The notes under the pieces: model-generated
Database searches by the model: none
The model's input: only the letters and a program-made list of their open reading frames with translations
Told to the model about the DNA's origin: nothing
From: Byssochlamys sp. IMV 00236
Lineage: Eukaryota > Ascomycota > Eurotiomycetes > Eurotiales > Thermoascaceae
Assembly: GCA_001931875.2 (NCBI GenBank)
Contig: MSJH02000755.1
Coordinates: 1 to 45,302, forward strand
Length of the DNA stretch: 45,302 bases
Direction of reading: 5' to 3'
In this document: positions 9,903 through 21,017 of the stretch, one piece after another
Numbering within the stretch: position 1 is the first letter of the stretch
How the letters are laid out: each line of letters opens with the position of its first letter
Made by a program: the position numbers and the translations under genes

Positions 9903-12007
9903 TCATCTACGTTGTTGAGTGAAGCTAGAGTTAGTGCCCATAATTGAATCTTGTAAGATGTTGCTAATGATATTAAAATTAGTTGTATTTTCGGCGATCT
10001 GTGCAGTTTGCTCATCTATGAGTTGTCCAAGATTATGCTTTACGGAATTTAACGTTGCTTCTAAGTTGCTAATGATATTCAAAACATCATTCGTGTTGCA
10101 TGCAGGAGTAGTGGGGCGATTCTCTTCTGTTGTTGGCTGTTGGGTCTCTCTTCGCAATGAAGGTGCAAAAAAATTGAATGGCACTAAATATTGCGTTGAG
10201 TATATGATTTCGCTTCTGTTGCTATTTATCAACTTACCTTTATAAATAGAAATTTTATTGTGCAATCATCGAAGCTAGTACATGTGTTTACAAGTAATTT
10301 TGTTCCATTTAAAATCGTTACAAGAGCAAGTTTTCATTTCTTGGTCGATTACGTTAACTTCATACGAAGAATGATTATCACTAAATGATTTTATCGTAAA
10401 TATGCCACTGTCATTATCTGGCTCCGTTATCATGGTCTCCAAGATGGCTGCATTAATGCTTTCAGCGGCCAACTCCCTTCTGGGCTCATTCTACCAACAT
10501 TGAGAGTGATCCTGCAGATGTTGTCGATGTAATCAGGCTCGACATCATCCACAAGTACACTGATGAGCCTGTCAACTTTTCTATTTCTTTTTCTTCCAAG
10601 ATAAACCATCTTCAATTGGTTATGCCAGCTTTCGATGAAGTTGTTTGTCTCCATGTTTGAAAAAATTTGCGGTTGGAAAGTGACTGACCCAGTGTACGAA
10701 CTTCTCTCGGATAAGGTAGTTTCTCTCCATGTAGTTCAAGAAAGAGGTGTGCATGCTGTACTTCATGTTGAATGCAAGCAGGCTCAAGAGAAAGGTCTCC
10801 CAGTTTTTCTTCCATATCATGGCCTTCAAATCGACGATGATTGCTCTATGAACTTGGTTGTTCAAAGCCGAAGACTCGAGCTTGATCAGTTCTCTGATCT
10901 TTCCCATCCACTCACGGCTGACATGGAACAAGCGTTAGTGAACAGCTGTTTCAGGATAAACAGTGGTAATCGCTGCATGTTCAGTGGTGCTTACATCGAT
11001 CGTGATCTTTTCCAAGGTAGTTACCCCAATGTCATTCTTCTCAAAGGAAAGAAAGACTGAAACTGCGGCCATAGAGTGATCTTCAGTAAACATATATGCT
11101 ACTGGGCAGCCTGTACCAGTGGCCGGATGACGGACAACAATTGTGTGCATGATGCCTCTTTGTATGTGTGATACACAATGAGTAGCATCAAGACATACCA
11201 TGGTCTGTTCAACAAAAGTTGCTTTTGCCAAGGAGAAGAGAAATAGAAGATAAAGTCATTTTCAAAAGTTGAATGCTTGAACGTGGAGTAACTCTTTCCT
11301 TTTAATTCTTCAAGCCAAAGACCTACAGACTCTTTCTCGTCCACTGCTTTTCTATAAAATGATTCTTGGACCATCTTGTCCAAATTGTATACTTCATCCT
11401 GGTGAATTATTTGGCCTCTGTGAAGCACTTGACTGTTGGAGTCCTCTGGCAGCATTAAGAAGTCCCTGATGAACTTATGGAAGTCTTTGAATAGCAATTC
11501 GACAGTCTCTTGCTATAACCTTCGCGAAGCCACTGCATTATGATTTCCTTTTTCTCTTTTGAAAGAGGAAGGTACTTCAAATCTTCAGCTCCTCCAACCT
11601 CATGATTATGAACGCCAATATGAATAATCTCGACAGAGTTGGGATCACTTTTGAGGCAAGTGGCCTTCAATTTAGCTTTACAGTCCGTTTTCTTGCTTGC
11701 TTTTTGGAGTTCGCGAGGCTTACCACTAGAACCGCCCTTTACTGGAACGCCTTCGGCGACCTTATCACGACAAGTACCAAATCTATAGCACTTAAATTCT
11801 GTATATCAAACATAGGGTACTGTTCGTTTTCTACGCTTGTTGGGCCCAGAGCTACTTTCCTCGTCAGTTCTCAACGAGCTCTTTAATATAACGTGGACTG
11901 ACCCACTGAACACCATGCTTTACCAAGCTATCGTCGACATTTTTTCTCCACTCAAAGATGGATACAGTAATTTTTTTGGGGATCTCAGAGTAAGAGTTGA
12001 TATACAT
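9903..12007 (-). pseudogene. Decayed MULE (Mutator-like) transposase with SWIM zinc finger
   Basis: The reverse strand codes, in order, an N-terminal segment from an ATG at 12007, a zinc-binding DNA-binding domain (CYRFGTCRDK ... KLKATC ... GVHNHEVG, about 11800-11590), a MULE catalytic domain with the first aspartate in VCLDATHC (about 11190) and the probable last glutamate in NNFIESWHNQLK (about 10640), then a SWIM finger CSCNDF...TCKH (about 10330-10275). The segments sit in changing frames: at least five shifts or stops (near 11880, 11510, 11230, 10930, 10650, 10490 and after the SWIM finger) break the protein. It is a dead copy. Its small indels suggest neutral decay rather than large rearrangement. 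Confidence 0.85.
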
Positions 12008-12117
12008 TGATTTAGTAAGATAAATTTACGTGAGTTCCTTTTTTTAAGTACTTTTTTATTGATTTTTTCGACGAACTTTAAGTCAGAGATGTAGTCCGGA
12101 CCGAATAATATTCATCG

Positions 12118-12178
12118 ACCGCTTAAAATGTTGCGACATAGGGGAGTGCGACATAAGGGTGTGCCTAGGTTTGACTGT
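12118..12178. repeat. Putative right terminal repeat of the MULE element
   Basis: The segment read outward ends ...TGCCTAGGTTTGACTG followed by TA. It contains GCGACATA twice, 15 nt apart (about 12132 and 12147). It lies about 110-170 bases upstream of the transposase start, which is where a terminal inverted repeat would be expected. No matching left copy was found, so the other end is lost or diverged. Confidence 0.45.
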
Positions 12179-12304
12179 ATCCATATAATTTCAAAGTGAA
12201 GATACACACACACACAAAAAAGGGCTTCTTTTTTTTCTTCTTCTTGTTCTTCTTTAAACATCTCTCTCTCTTTTTCTTTTTCATTCCAATAATTTATTTG
12301 CAAA

Positions 12305-13094
12305 ATGAATCCTGAATAGTAAAGTTTCTTTTTCTTTAAAATAGAAAATATCTTTCTCATCTTTTTATTAGCGATTACTTGTTTAAGCTTTTATTAATTG
12401 GTGACTCTGGTGTTGGAAAGTCTTGTCTTTTACTTCGTTTTGCAGATGACACTTATACCGAAAGCTATATCTCCACTATTGGTGTTGACTTTGTAAGTGA
12501 ACTATAAAAGTATATATATATATACAGAGATAACTTAAAACAGAACCCTATAGAAAATTAGAACTATTGAATTAGAAGGAAAGACAGTGAAGCTTCAAAT
12601 TGTGAGTTTCCCCCCCCCTTTATTTTTTATATCATTCCTTATCACTCACTATTATTATTCTATAGTGGGATACAGCAGGTCAAGAACGTTTCCGTACAAT
12701 CACTTCATCCTATTATCGAGGAGCACACGGTATCATTGTTGTATATGATGTCACGGATGAAGACTCCTTTCATCACGTGAAGCAGTGGTTGCAGGAAATT
12801 GACAGATATGCAGCAGAAGGAGTGAATAAATTACTTGTTGGCAATAAGAGCGATTTGACGGATAAGAAGGCTGTGAGTACAGAACAGGCTAATGAGTTTG
12901 CAGAGTCCATCAAGATACCCCTTTTGGAAACATCTGCCAAGGATGCTACCAATGTAGAGCAAGCTTTCTTGACAATGGCTAAACAAATCAAAGATCGAAT
13001 GGGTTCTACCATGCAACAGACTCAAGCCAAATCCACAGTCAAGGTCGGTCAGGGTGCTTCTCTTGAGCCAAAGCAAAGTGGTGGTTGTTGTTAA
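12305..13094 (+). CDS. YPT1: Rab GTPase Ypt1/Rab1
   Basis: This is a small GTPase controlling ER-to-Golgi traffic and autophagy. Exons 12305-12318, 12372-12492, 12554-12601 and 12666-13094 give 203 residues. All G motifs are present: GDSGVGKS, the switch I threonine in [20 protein letters not shown] and ETSAK. The effector and inter-switch sequence ([22 protein letters not shown]) is that of Rab1. The C terminus ends GGCC, a double geranylgeranylation site. The N terminus MNPEYDYLFK is recovered only by splicing out 12319-12371, because the frame otherwise stops after five codons. Rab8/Sec4 is the nearest alternative and fits the N terminus less well. Confidence 0.96.
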
Positions 13095-13120
13095 GTAGCC
13101 CTTTTTATTTTTATTTTTGA

Positions 13121-13126
13121 AATAAA
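13121..13126 (+). terminator. Likely polyadenylation signal of YPT1
   Basis: AATAAA lies 27 bases after the YPT1 stop in T/A-rich sequence. The position is typical; usage is inferred. Confidence 0.4.
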
Positions 13127-13276
13127 TACATTTTATATATAAAGATACACCCATTTATAAATTGAAATTCTACGAGGGGAGATAAATGTGAGTAAGAGAG
13201 TGAGAGTGTGAGACATGCTTGTCCAAATCAATATTTAAGAAAAGACTTTTGCATATTTTCTTTCTTTACTCTAAGC

Positions 13277-14978
13277 ATGGAAAGTAAGATCAACTGCTGC
13301 TGTTAGACTAAGCAATACTTATATAATTTATAGATATACACAATGCAAGACACTCGCCTGTTGCTTCAGATGAACCAGATCAAGAAGCTAAAGACACAAC
13401 AGCCTCCAACAAGGGCTTTTTAGGAAAATTACGAAACCATAATCCTCGATTCTTGATGCTAGCCTCTCTCGCCATTCTCGTCATCGTCGCTATCGTTCTC
13501 ATCCCCGTTGTCATGATCGGCGTCACCGCGAGAGCAGCAAGACGACCCAAACCTGTAGGCGACGAAGATCACAAGATCACGAGTCCAAGTAGCCCAGGCT
13601 ATAAAGACCCATTCAACGACTCTGCCAAACCTAATCCTTTCACACCACCACTCAACCAGTCCTTTGACTACAATGGCCGCGATCGTATTCGTGGTATCAA
13701 TCTCGGAGGATGGCTCGTGCTCGAACCGTTCATTACGCCCAAAATCTTTGAACAGCTCATCCCTGGATACGAAACAGCCGCACCCGTCGTAGACGAATGG
13801 ACTCTGACAGAACGATTAGGTCCTGTTGAAGCCAAGCGTCAGCTGAAAGAACATTATGAAACATTTATCACAGAGAATGATTTCAAGAAAATTGCCGACA
13901 TGGGATTCAACCACGTTCGAATTCCAACCGGACACTGGGCCTTACAGGTGTTCCCCGGAGAACCCTTTGTGCCCCATCTGTCATGGCAGTACTTGTTAAA
14001 AGGTATCCAATGGGCTCGCAAGTACGGTCTTCGTGTTATGGTCGAGCTTCATACCGCGCCAGGTTCGCAAAACGGCTGGAACCATTCCGGTCGAGAGGGT
14101 CAAGTAGGCTTCTTGAATGGCACGGAAGGTCAGTTGAATGCAGAAAGAACCATTCAGATCGTCATGGACATGGTTCAGTTCTTTGACAGACCAGAGTGGT
14201 CGCATGTCGTGCCTATCTTTGGTGTTCTCAACGAACCGGCCATGATGAAAATCCCAGAAGATGATGTCAAGGAGTGGTATCAGAAAAGTCATGACACCAT
14301 TCGAAAGACATTAGGGCCTGGAAAGGGTCCTCTCTTGACATATCATGATGGTTTCTTACCTTTGCCCCGCTGGAAGGGATTCTTTGGAAAGAGGTTTGAT
14401 AGGACTGTCTTGGGTATATTTATATAAAAAAGAATGAGATCTTTCAAGTAATAACATTTTTTTTTGAATATATAGAAACTCATTTATATCTAATTTTCAA
14501 CAAAGATTTGGTTGCCATGCCCAGAGACGTACAAGCAGACTTTCCTTGTAACTTTTGGAGAAGAGATCTGAACGAGTCCACGCTGAGCACAGGTCCTACC
14601 ATGGTCGGCGAATTCTCTGTGGCAACAAACGACTGTGGTAAATATCTGAACGGTATCGGTCTTGGCTCCAGATTCGATGGTACGCTTGACCAAGGAGATG
14701 GTCCTGCCGTGCCTGTATGTCCAACATGCACATGCAAAGGAGTAGATGACTGGAAAAAGTTTACACCCGAGTACAAGACGTTCTTGCTCAAGTTTATGCA
14801 AAAACAGATGGATGCTTATGAAACTGGTATTGGTTGGTTCTATTGGACCTACAAGACCCAAGACCATGTTAATCCTCATTGGGACTATCTCTTGGCTTGG
14901 GAACAAGGGTTTGCACCAAAGGATGTGAATAATCGTGAGTACAGCTGTGGTCCTGCTGGTGAAGGTCAACAGCAGTAA
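13277..14978 (+). CDS. GH5 exo-beta-1,3-glucanase, type II membrane protein
   Basis: This is a fungal cell-wall exo-1,3-beta-glucanase of glycoside hydrolase family 5 (subfamily 9-like). Exons 13277-13283, 13334-14413 and 14476-14978 give 529 residues. A cytoplasmic N-terminal stretch of about 41 residues is followed by one membrane anchor (about 42-66) and an extracellular TIM barrel that starts at RGINLGGWLVLEPF. The general acid/base is Glu in VLNEP (about 303) and the nucleophile is Glu in VGEFS (about 408). The initial 7-nt exon (ATG GAA A) is inferred from the splice donor and gives an open frame to the anchor. The layout resembles the membrane-bound exoglucanases of other fungi. An AATAAA follows at 14994. 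The C terminus is cysteine-poor except for a CPTCTC loop. Confidence 0.93.
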
Positions 14979-15089
14979 TGATAAAAACACATAAATAAAG
15001 TTGCTAGTTTAGTTTTCATTTGGGTTTATTTACAAAGGTATATATATATTTGATATATATATGAATAAAGAGGGAAAAAGATTCTTTTT

Positions 15090-16069
15090 TTATTCTTCAT
15101 CCAGGTAGATTTGATCTTGTAAGGATAATCCTCTGCCTGATTCTCTAATAGGCGCAAAAACATACTCATCTTCATTATAAGTCAAGGGTTCAATATAGTA
15201 TTCTTTCCATGCCCTTAGACCCTCGATATAGTTATCTTTTAAATCTGCTTGATATTCCTCTAGTTTCTCCATATTCTCAATCGCAATTTCATGACCTAGT
15301 CGTTGAATTTCTTTACTTCGAAACGTCATCTTTTGTGCATGTGTTAGGGCTGAATCGAGTATATCACCCGTTGTGGTCATTATTTTACCCATGACGACAC
15401 GTAATACATTATTATACCAAAAGGATATCAAAGGCACCGACTGAACCAGACCTATATATAAAATATAGGGTATAAATATATGACTATACGCATTAAAGTT
15501 ATTATTTGCCTTCGAGTGTCCAACTATCTTCCTGTCTATAGATTTTTAATAATCCACTATCACATTCTGTTTCACGAAAGTAAAGGGTTGTTATGGCGGG
15601 AACTTGAAGAGTAACCCATCTAGGTAAAATGGTAGGTGATAAATTATGAATCAAATGAATCACAGCTGTCTGTCTATTGAATGTAAATACAGTGCTTAAA
15701 AGCAATATTTTCTCTCTTTTCTTTACCCATCAAACACAATGTTTGTTATTGTTGGTTCTGTTCTGTTGAGTATTTGCCAAACAGTATAAATACTACAACA
15801 TGTATAAGGATTAATACATCATAAAATGAACCACTTACTATTGTATATTATTCACATTTTCTGCTGTTAATAGAGGTGAAGTGTATGTACTATCCTGAAA
15901 AAAGTAGTATTCTAGCACTCTCTTTCTCCTTATCATATTGTAGGAGAATAAATCCTCAATGATGCCTATAAATATACAAGTTTAATATTCACCGTATAAT
16001 ATTTTATATTAATATACTTTTTATAAGATGAGAAGAGGATATTTCATGATGATATTCGGACACTGACAT
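15090..16069 (-). CDS. SigF-like NTF2-like domain protein
   Basis: This is a fungal protein of unknown function with an NTF2-like fold resembling the family annotated as SigF-like NTF2-like. Exons (minus) are 16069-16018, 15965-15839, 15792-15727, 15673-15510 and 15451-15090, giving 256 residues in one continuous frame. Family-like blocks are VLEYYFFQDSTYTSP near the N terminus, AVIHLIHNLSPTILPRW, and LLKIYRQEDSW followed by a hydrophobic SVPLISFWYNNVLRVV segment that may sit in or on a membrane. The intron 15452-15509 needs a GC donor. The C-terminal part is acidic and helical. The gene shares a 237-base promoter with the methyltransferase and converges on the GH5 gene. I recognise the family from its pattern only; no biochemical role is claimed. 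Confidence 0.72.
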
Positions 16070-16306
16070 AGTTTTTTATTTTTTTTTTTCTCTTGCTTTA
16101 AAAGCTATTGTTTATAAAATAAGGAGAAGGGGGAAAAAAGGAAAAAGAGAGAGAGAGAGGGTGTTTTTGTAACCAGGCTGATTACACATGATTTCCATGG
16201 TTACACTTTGAGTTTTTTTTCTTTTTTTGAACAGTGACATGCTTTCCTCCTCTCTGTCTCTCTCTCTCTCTCTTTCTCTTTCCTTTTTTTTAATTTGATT
16301 CATTTT
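16070..16306. promoter_or_regulatory. Divergent promoter with mirrored purine and pyrimidine tracts
   Basis: The spacer between two divergent starts holds a (GA)-rich purine tract on the plus strand (about 16122-16160) and a (CT)-rich pyrimidine tract (about 16245-16290). They are inverted relative to each other, so each gene sees a pyrimidine-rich tract just upstream of its start. The promoter role is inferred from position. Confidence 0.55.
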
Positions 16307-17779
16307 ATGGGGAATACAACGTCGAATGAAAATTCAGACTCTTCAAAGGCGTTGACAAAGATCCCTAAACATCTTCAGCCCATCAAGAAGAAACCTACGC
16401 CAAAGAAATCATCATCTAATTCTGCACCAACACAACCAGGCATTATACCGAGAGTGAAAAATATCCATCATCATAGCCATAACAATCATCACCATGACAA
16501 TCGTTGTAATAATGCATTAGATATAGCAAGGAATGACAGCTCAACTTCTGATTTACAGTTCAGGTGGACTCAGGGTAGACGATTTCCCAATATTGAGGTA
16601 ATAAACAGCCATCGACTGTTAATACATACTCAACGTGTAGTAGAATATAGAGTATTTCTTACCGAACGATCAAACGGAACAAGATAGACACAGAGTACAG
16701 TTTTATGTTATACGTTGGGCATTTGGGAGGTAAATGTTTTACACAAGCAATAAATTTCTAGTGCAACTCATACCCTTTTTATACATATATATAAAGTCGA
16801 CATATTGTGCCTCCAGAAATAAAGCATAGACTATTTGAAGGTATTAGAGTACTTGATGTCAAGTAAATTATCAATGAGTTACATATAAAAATGTTCAGCA
16901 GAGCTCTTAGTTCTTACCATTTTTCTATTTTTTTTTTTTATAGTTGTGGACCTGGCTTATGGGTAACACTATATGCAAAACAAAAAAAAAAAAAAAAAAG
17001 TCTAAAATTTCCAATTCTTTCTTTAGGTCGGCCATCCAATTCTAGACATGGCACAAGATTTTGTAAGATCAACGTTCAACCTTGTCGATATTTGTGATTT
17101 ATTACCACAGCAACCTGTATTCAATGTGTATACAAGAAAACAAGAACCAGAACAAAAGTATCCTAATTTTACATTTATTTTACATAATATTTTACAAACC
17201 AAGAAACTTCCTTTTGATTCGAATCAATTTGACTATGCTCAACAACACATCACTGCCCTTACATATAAACAGCAGGATTGGCCTATCATCTTACAGGAGC
17301 TATCACGTGTAGTCAAGCCAGGTGGATACATTCAATTGATCGAAGTAGATCTCATGCCTCAAAATTTAGGTCCACAAGGTGAATTATGGCTGGAACAAAG
17401 TAAGCATGACATTTTTTAGCATATATAAACTCACCCTCCCTTTTATATAGTTCATCAAGTGCTTATAGAAAAACGTAATACAGAACCAAGACTAGCTTGT
17501 CAATTAGAAAAATCATTACTCGATCTCGGTTTAGTCGACGTCCAATCGAAATTTGTCTCAATTCCGCTTGGGTCATGGGGACTAGACCTTGGTAATTTAT
17601 GGAAACAAAACTTTGAATCCTTTTTTGATTCTGCAAAACCGTTCTTGACTGAACTGATGGAAATTAGTGGGCGTGAGTATAAACGAAAGGTGCAGGCAAT
17701 GATGGACGAATTTAATGAATATAAACCATTCAGTAACGTTTATCTTGCCTGGGGACGCGTACCAGATGAACAACAATAA
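16307..17779 (+). CDS. SAM-dependent class I methyltransferase with N-myristoylation signal
   Basis: Exons 16307-16597, 16644-16729, 16797-16862, 16944-16962, 17027-17399 and 17451-17779 give 387 residues. The N terminus MGNTTSNE fits the N-myristoylation rule (Gly2, Ser6), and a basic, Lys/Pro-rich and then His/Asn-rich low-complexity linker follows (to about residue 75). The methyltransferase core starts about residue 85. Motif I is VLDVNCGPGLW, split by introns; post-I acidic residues lie in VDICD; VVKPGGYIQLIEVD is the usual post-core strand. Motifs place it in the broad fungal methyltransferase family (Methyltransf_25/LaeA-like). The substrate cannot be told. The MG start was chosen because it is the first ATG in frame and gives the lipid signal. 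Confidence 0.85.
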
Positions 17780-17849
17780 AAAAAGGATATAGCACACATG
17801 GTGTATTACTTTTTTAAAAGATATTTAGATAAGGAAGCACTTTCTATCT

Positions 17850-20622
17850 TTATTTATTGCTCTTTGTTCTCTTTCTTCTCTTATTCTTCTTTCGCTTATT
17901 ACTTGATGACTTTTGACCTGATGTAGTCTGTGTATTCTTGGAATCATTATTCGCATCCTGTTGTTGCTCAGCTCCTTCCTCATCGTCTTCTTCTTCTTCT
18001 TCTGTAGATGAAGGCTTTCCTGTCTCCTGTTGTTCCGACGCATTCTGCTTTTGAACATCTGTAGGGATCGTCAAAGGCTCCTCCACAAGGACATCCTCTG
18101 GGACCGTTGTCAATGTCGCACTGGAAGGATCATCTTGTTGCTTTTGCCACATTTCGTGATAGATGCCATTATTGCGTATCAGTTCATCATGATTACCTGA
18201 CTCAACCACTTTACCATCCTTAATCACCAAGATGACATCTGCATTGACAATAGTCGACAGACGATGAGCTATCACCAGCGTAGTACGGTTCTTTGTCATT
18301 TGAGCCAGCGCCTCCTGGATATAACGTTCGGTTGTTGTGTCCAAAGCACTGGTCGCTTCATCCAAGAGGATAATGGATGGATCCTTCAGAATGGTTCTTG
18401 CAATCGCCACACGTTGTTTTTCACCACCGCTCAGACGAAGACCACGTTCACCAACCATGGTATTATAGCCGTCAGGGAACGCCAAGATCTTGTCATGAAT
18501 TTGAGCTGCTTTGGCAGCAGCGATGACTTCCTCATCTGATGCATTGACATTACCGTAACGTATATTGTACATGATGGTATCATTGAAAAGAACAGTATCT
18601 TGAGGTACAACACCAATGTTCTTGCGAAGCGTTGTCTGTTTGACTCGGGCAATATCTTGTCCATCAATATAAATGTGTCCAGAGTCAGGGTCATAAAAAC
18701 GGAAGAGCAAGCGAAGAATGGTTGATTTACCGCCGCCTGAGGGACCGACAAGAGCCACAGTGGCGCCCTTGGGAATAGAAAACGAGATGTTGTTGAGAGC
18801 AGTCTGGCGCTGATCGTATGAAAAGGAGACATTGTCAAAGACGACATGACCTTCACTCACCACAAGGTCACTTGCGCCTTCAACATCTTTGACCGATTGA
18901 TCAACATCAAAGAGCTCAAACATTTTTTCCATGTCAATAAAGTTTTGCTGGATCATACGGTAATACGTGCCAAACCAGTGAAGTGGTGTGTAGAGTTGCA
19001 GCATGTATACGTTGAAGGTGACAAAGGCACCAGCCGTCAAACGCCCTCGAGAGACTTCATAGGCAAACAAGAGCGAACCGGCGAGGAGACCACCGGTGAT
19101 GACTGCATTTTGAGCCAAGTTGAGGACATTCAAGGAAGCCGAATTTTTATAGTCTGCCTTTTGGTATTCGACAATAGCCTGGTCATATCGGTTGACTTCA
19201 AAAGATTCTGCATTGTAGTACTTTACGGTTTCAAAATTGAGCAGGGAATCAACGGCCTTGGAACGAGCATAGTTGTCGAGTTCGTTCATCTTGCGTCTGA
19301 AGGAAGTTCTCCATTCGGTCAGAGCGATAGTCACATAGAGATAAAGTACCATGGTTACAAACACGATGACACCGAATGGGATTGAGAACTGAACAGAGAA
19401 TACGACAACAGCGATGGCAATGTTGGCGAGTGCAGGGAAGATCTGGAATACGATCTGTGACAAGAGTTGGACGATACTGTTCGTACCACGATCGACCACA
19501 CGAAGCACTTCACCCGTCTTGCGATTGATGTGGAAGTGAAGCGAAAGGTTATGCAAGTGAGCAAATAGCTTGACCGAAATCTCTCGTGTCGTATACTGTC
19601 CTACCGGGATCCACAAGTAGTTTTGTAATGCTTGGATAAGACCGGAAGTTCCTTGCAAGAATTTGAAGCCAACGTAAATGCAAACAGCGCCCCAAGCAAA
19701 CTTGGTGGGGTTTCGATTGAATTGATCGACGACATAACCAATCTGCAAAGGCGTAAACACGTTGATGACTAAACTGAATAGCATCAACAAGAAGCACATG
19801 ATGACAAGCTGCTGCAATTTAAAATTGTTGTGAGGCCAAATAAATGGTAGTACTCGCATGAATCTGTTCCAGAATCCTTTGCTTTCGTCGTTTGGTTGCT
19901 TACTGGTGCTCAAGTCATTATTGATAGCACCATAGGTTGACTGAGAGGATAATAAGGGCTCTGTGGCAGGAATGTGTCTTGTGGTATAAAGTAATTGAAT
20001 AACAGAGAATATGAATGTAAAGATTTCAAATATGTAACGGCAAATGAAGATGCCGAGTAATAAACGATCATATGTACTGAATACAGTGCCTACAGTTGTT
20101 TATGAATATATCTTTTCTTTCTTTTTTCTATTTTCTATTACCTGGATTAGGTTTGTAGAAACCTATGGCCCAAAGCCAACCAACGGCTGTATCTCCAATA
20201 GCAGCTAAAGCAAAAAACAAGTACTGAAGCCAGTACCACTTTGAGAACTTGTGGGATTCATCCATTAAGCAAACCAAGGAGATAACCCATGCGATCCAGG
20301 AGACACCTGTATAATAAAGGAGCATAATCGGCAGACTTGCAGCATCGACAACTGTTCGAAGCACGATCACGACAGCGTCTGCTAAATAAGAAATGGTAAT
20401 AGCACAGGATAGAGTGACGATTAGTTTAGATAGTGGTGACAATCTCTTTTCACGAGATACAGAAGAGCTTGAAATGTCTTGCCAAGGAATATGTCTTGTG
20501 CTCATATAACGAGCTAATCCAACAATAATGACAAGGGCTGATAACAAGGTAGGTACCCAGAATAAGGGTGTCGATAGACTGATTGTTCCGTTGGCATAAG
20601 ACGGTGGATTGGTCAGTGCCAT
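17850..20622 (-). CDS. HMT1/ABCB6-type half ABC transporter
   Basis: Exons (minus) are 20622-20142 and 20089-17850, giving 906 residues. An N-terminal extension of about five membrane segments (TMD0, residues about 15-190) precedes a six-helix ABC membrane domain and one nucleotide-binding domain with Walker A GPSGGGKST (about 600), signature LSGGEKQR (about 710), Walker B ILLDEATSALD and the H-loop AHRLST. This architecture is that of HMT1/ABCB6, which move phytochelatin-, glutathione- or porphyrin-type conjugates across the vacuolar or other endomembranes; ATM1 lacks the TMD0. After the NBD comes an unusual tail of about 100 residues, first polyacidic (EEEEEDDEEGAEQQQ) and then strongly basic (Lys/Arg-rich). 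The start ATG at 20622 gives the TMD0. The stop converges on the methyltransferase, 70 bases away. Confidence 0.92.
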
Positions 20623-21017
20623 GTTTTTATATATAAAAAAAAAGTTGTTATGGGACAAAGGACAAAAGAAAGAGAGAAAATTTTCGTACTGGGTTCTAAA
20701 TTATGATGAAACCCCATTGTTACATTCACATTGGGCAATAGCCGGAAGAAGAAAGGGAGGAGAGGAAACAATCATTGGTACATGTTTATGAATGACGCAC
20801 ACACATAAATGTATATATATATATATTTGAGTATTATAAATGATATTTAGCCATCTTTTCTCTTCTTCTTTTTCGCTTCATACAATGTTGCATAAACAGA
20901 ACAAAGCAATGCATACATTTGTACTACCGCGTCACGAAGGGAGAGTGTTGTCTAGTTGCAGATAAGCTGCCTATGCTTATTTTAATATCAAAAATAAAAG
21001 GATAGTTTATTTACTTG
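20623..21017. other. Intergenic region upstream of the ABC transporter
   Basis: This 395-base spacer lies between two minus-strand genes. It contains AT repeats (about 20812-20826) and pyrimidine-rich sequence (about 20850-20875). No gene was seen; it should hold the ABC transporter promoter and the 3' UTR of the thioredoxin-like gene. Confidence 0.45.

Noticed and set aside
7144..13094. TRS23 and YPT1 as a functional cluster (exchange factor subunit and its GTPase)
   Set aside because: They are about 4.6 kb apart with an unrelated gene and two transposons between them; proximity is probably chance.
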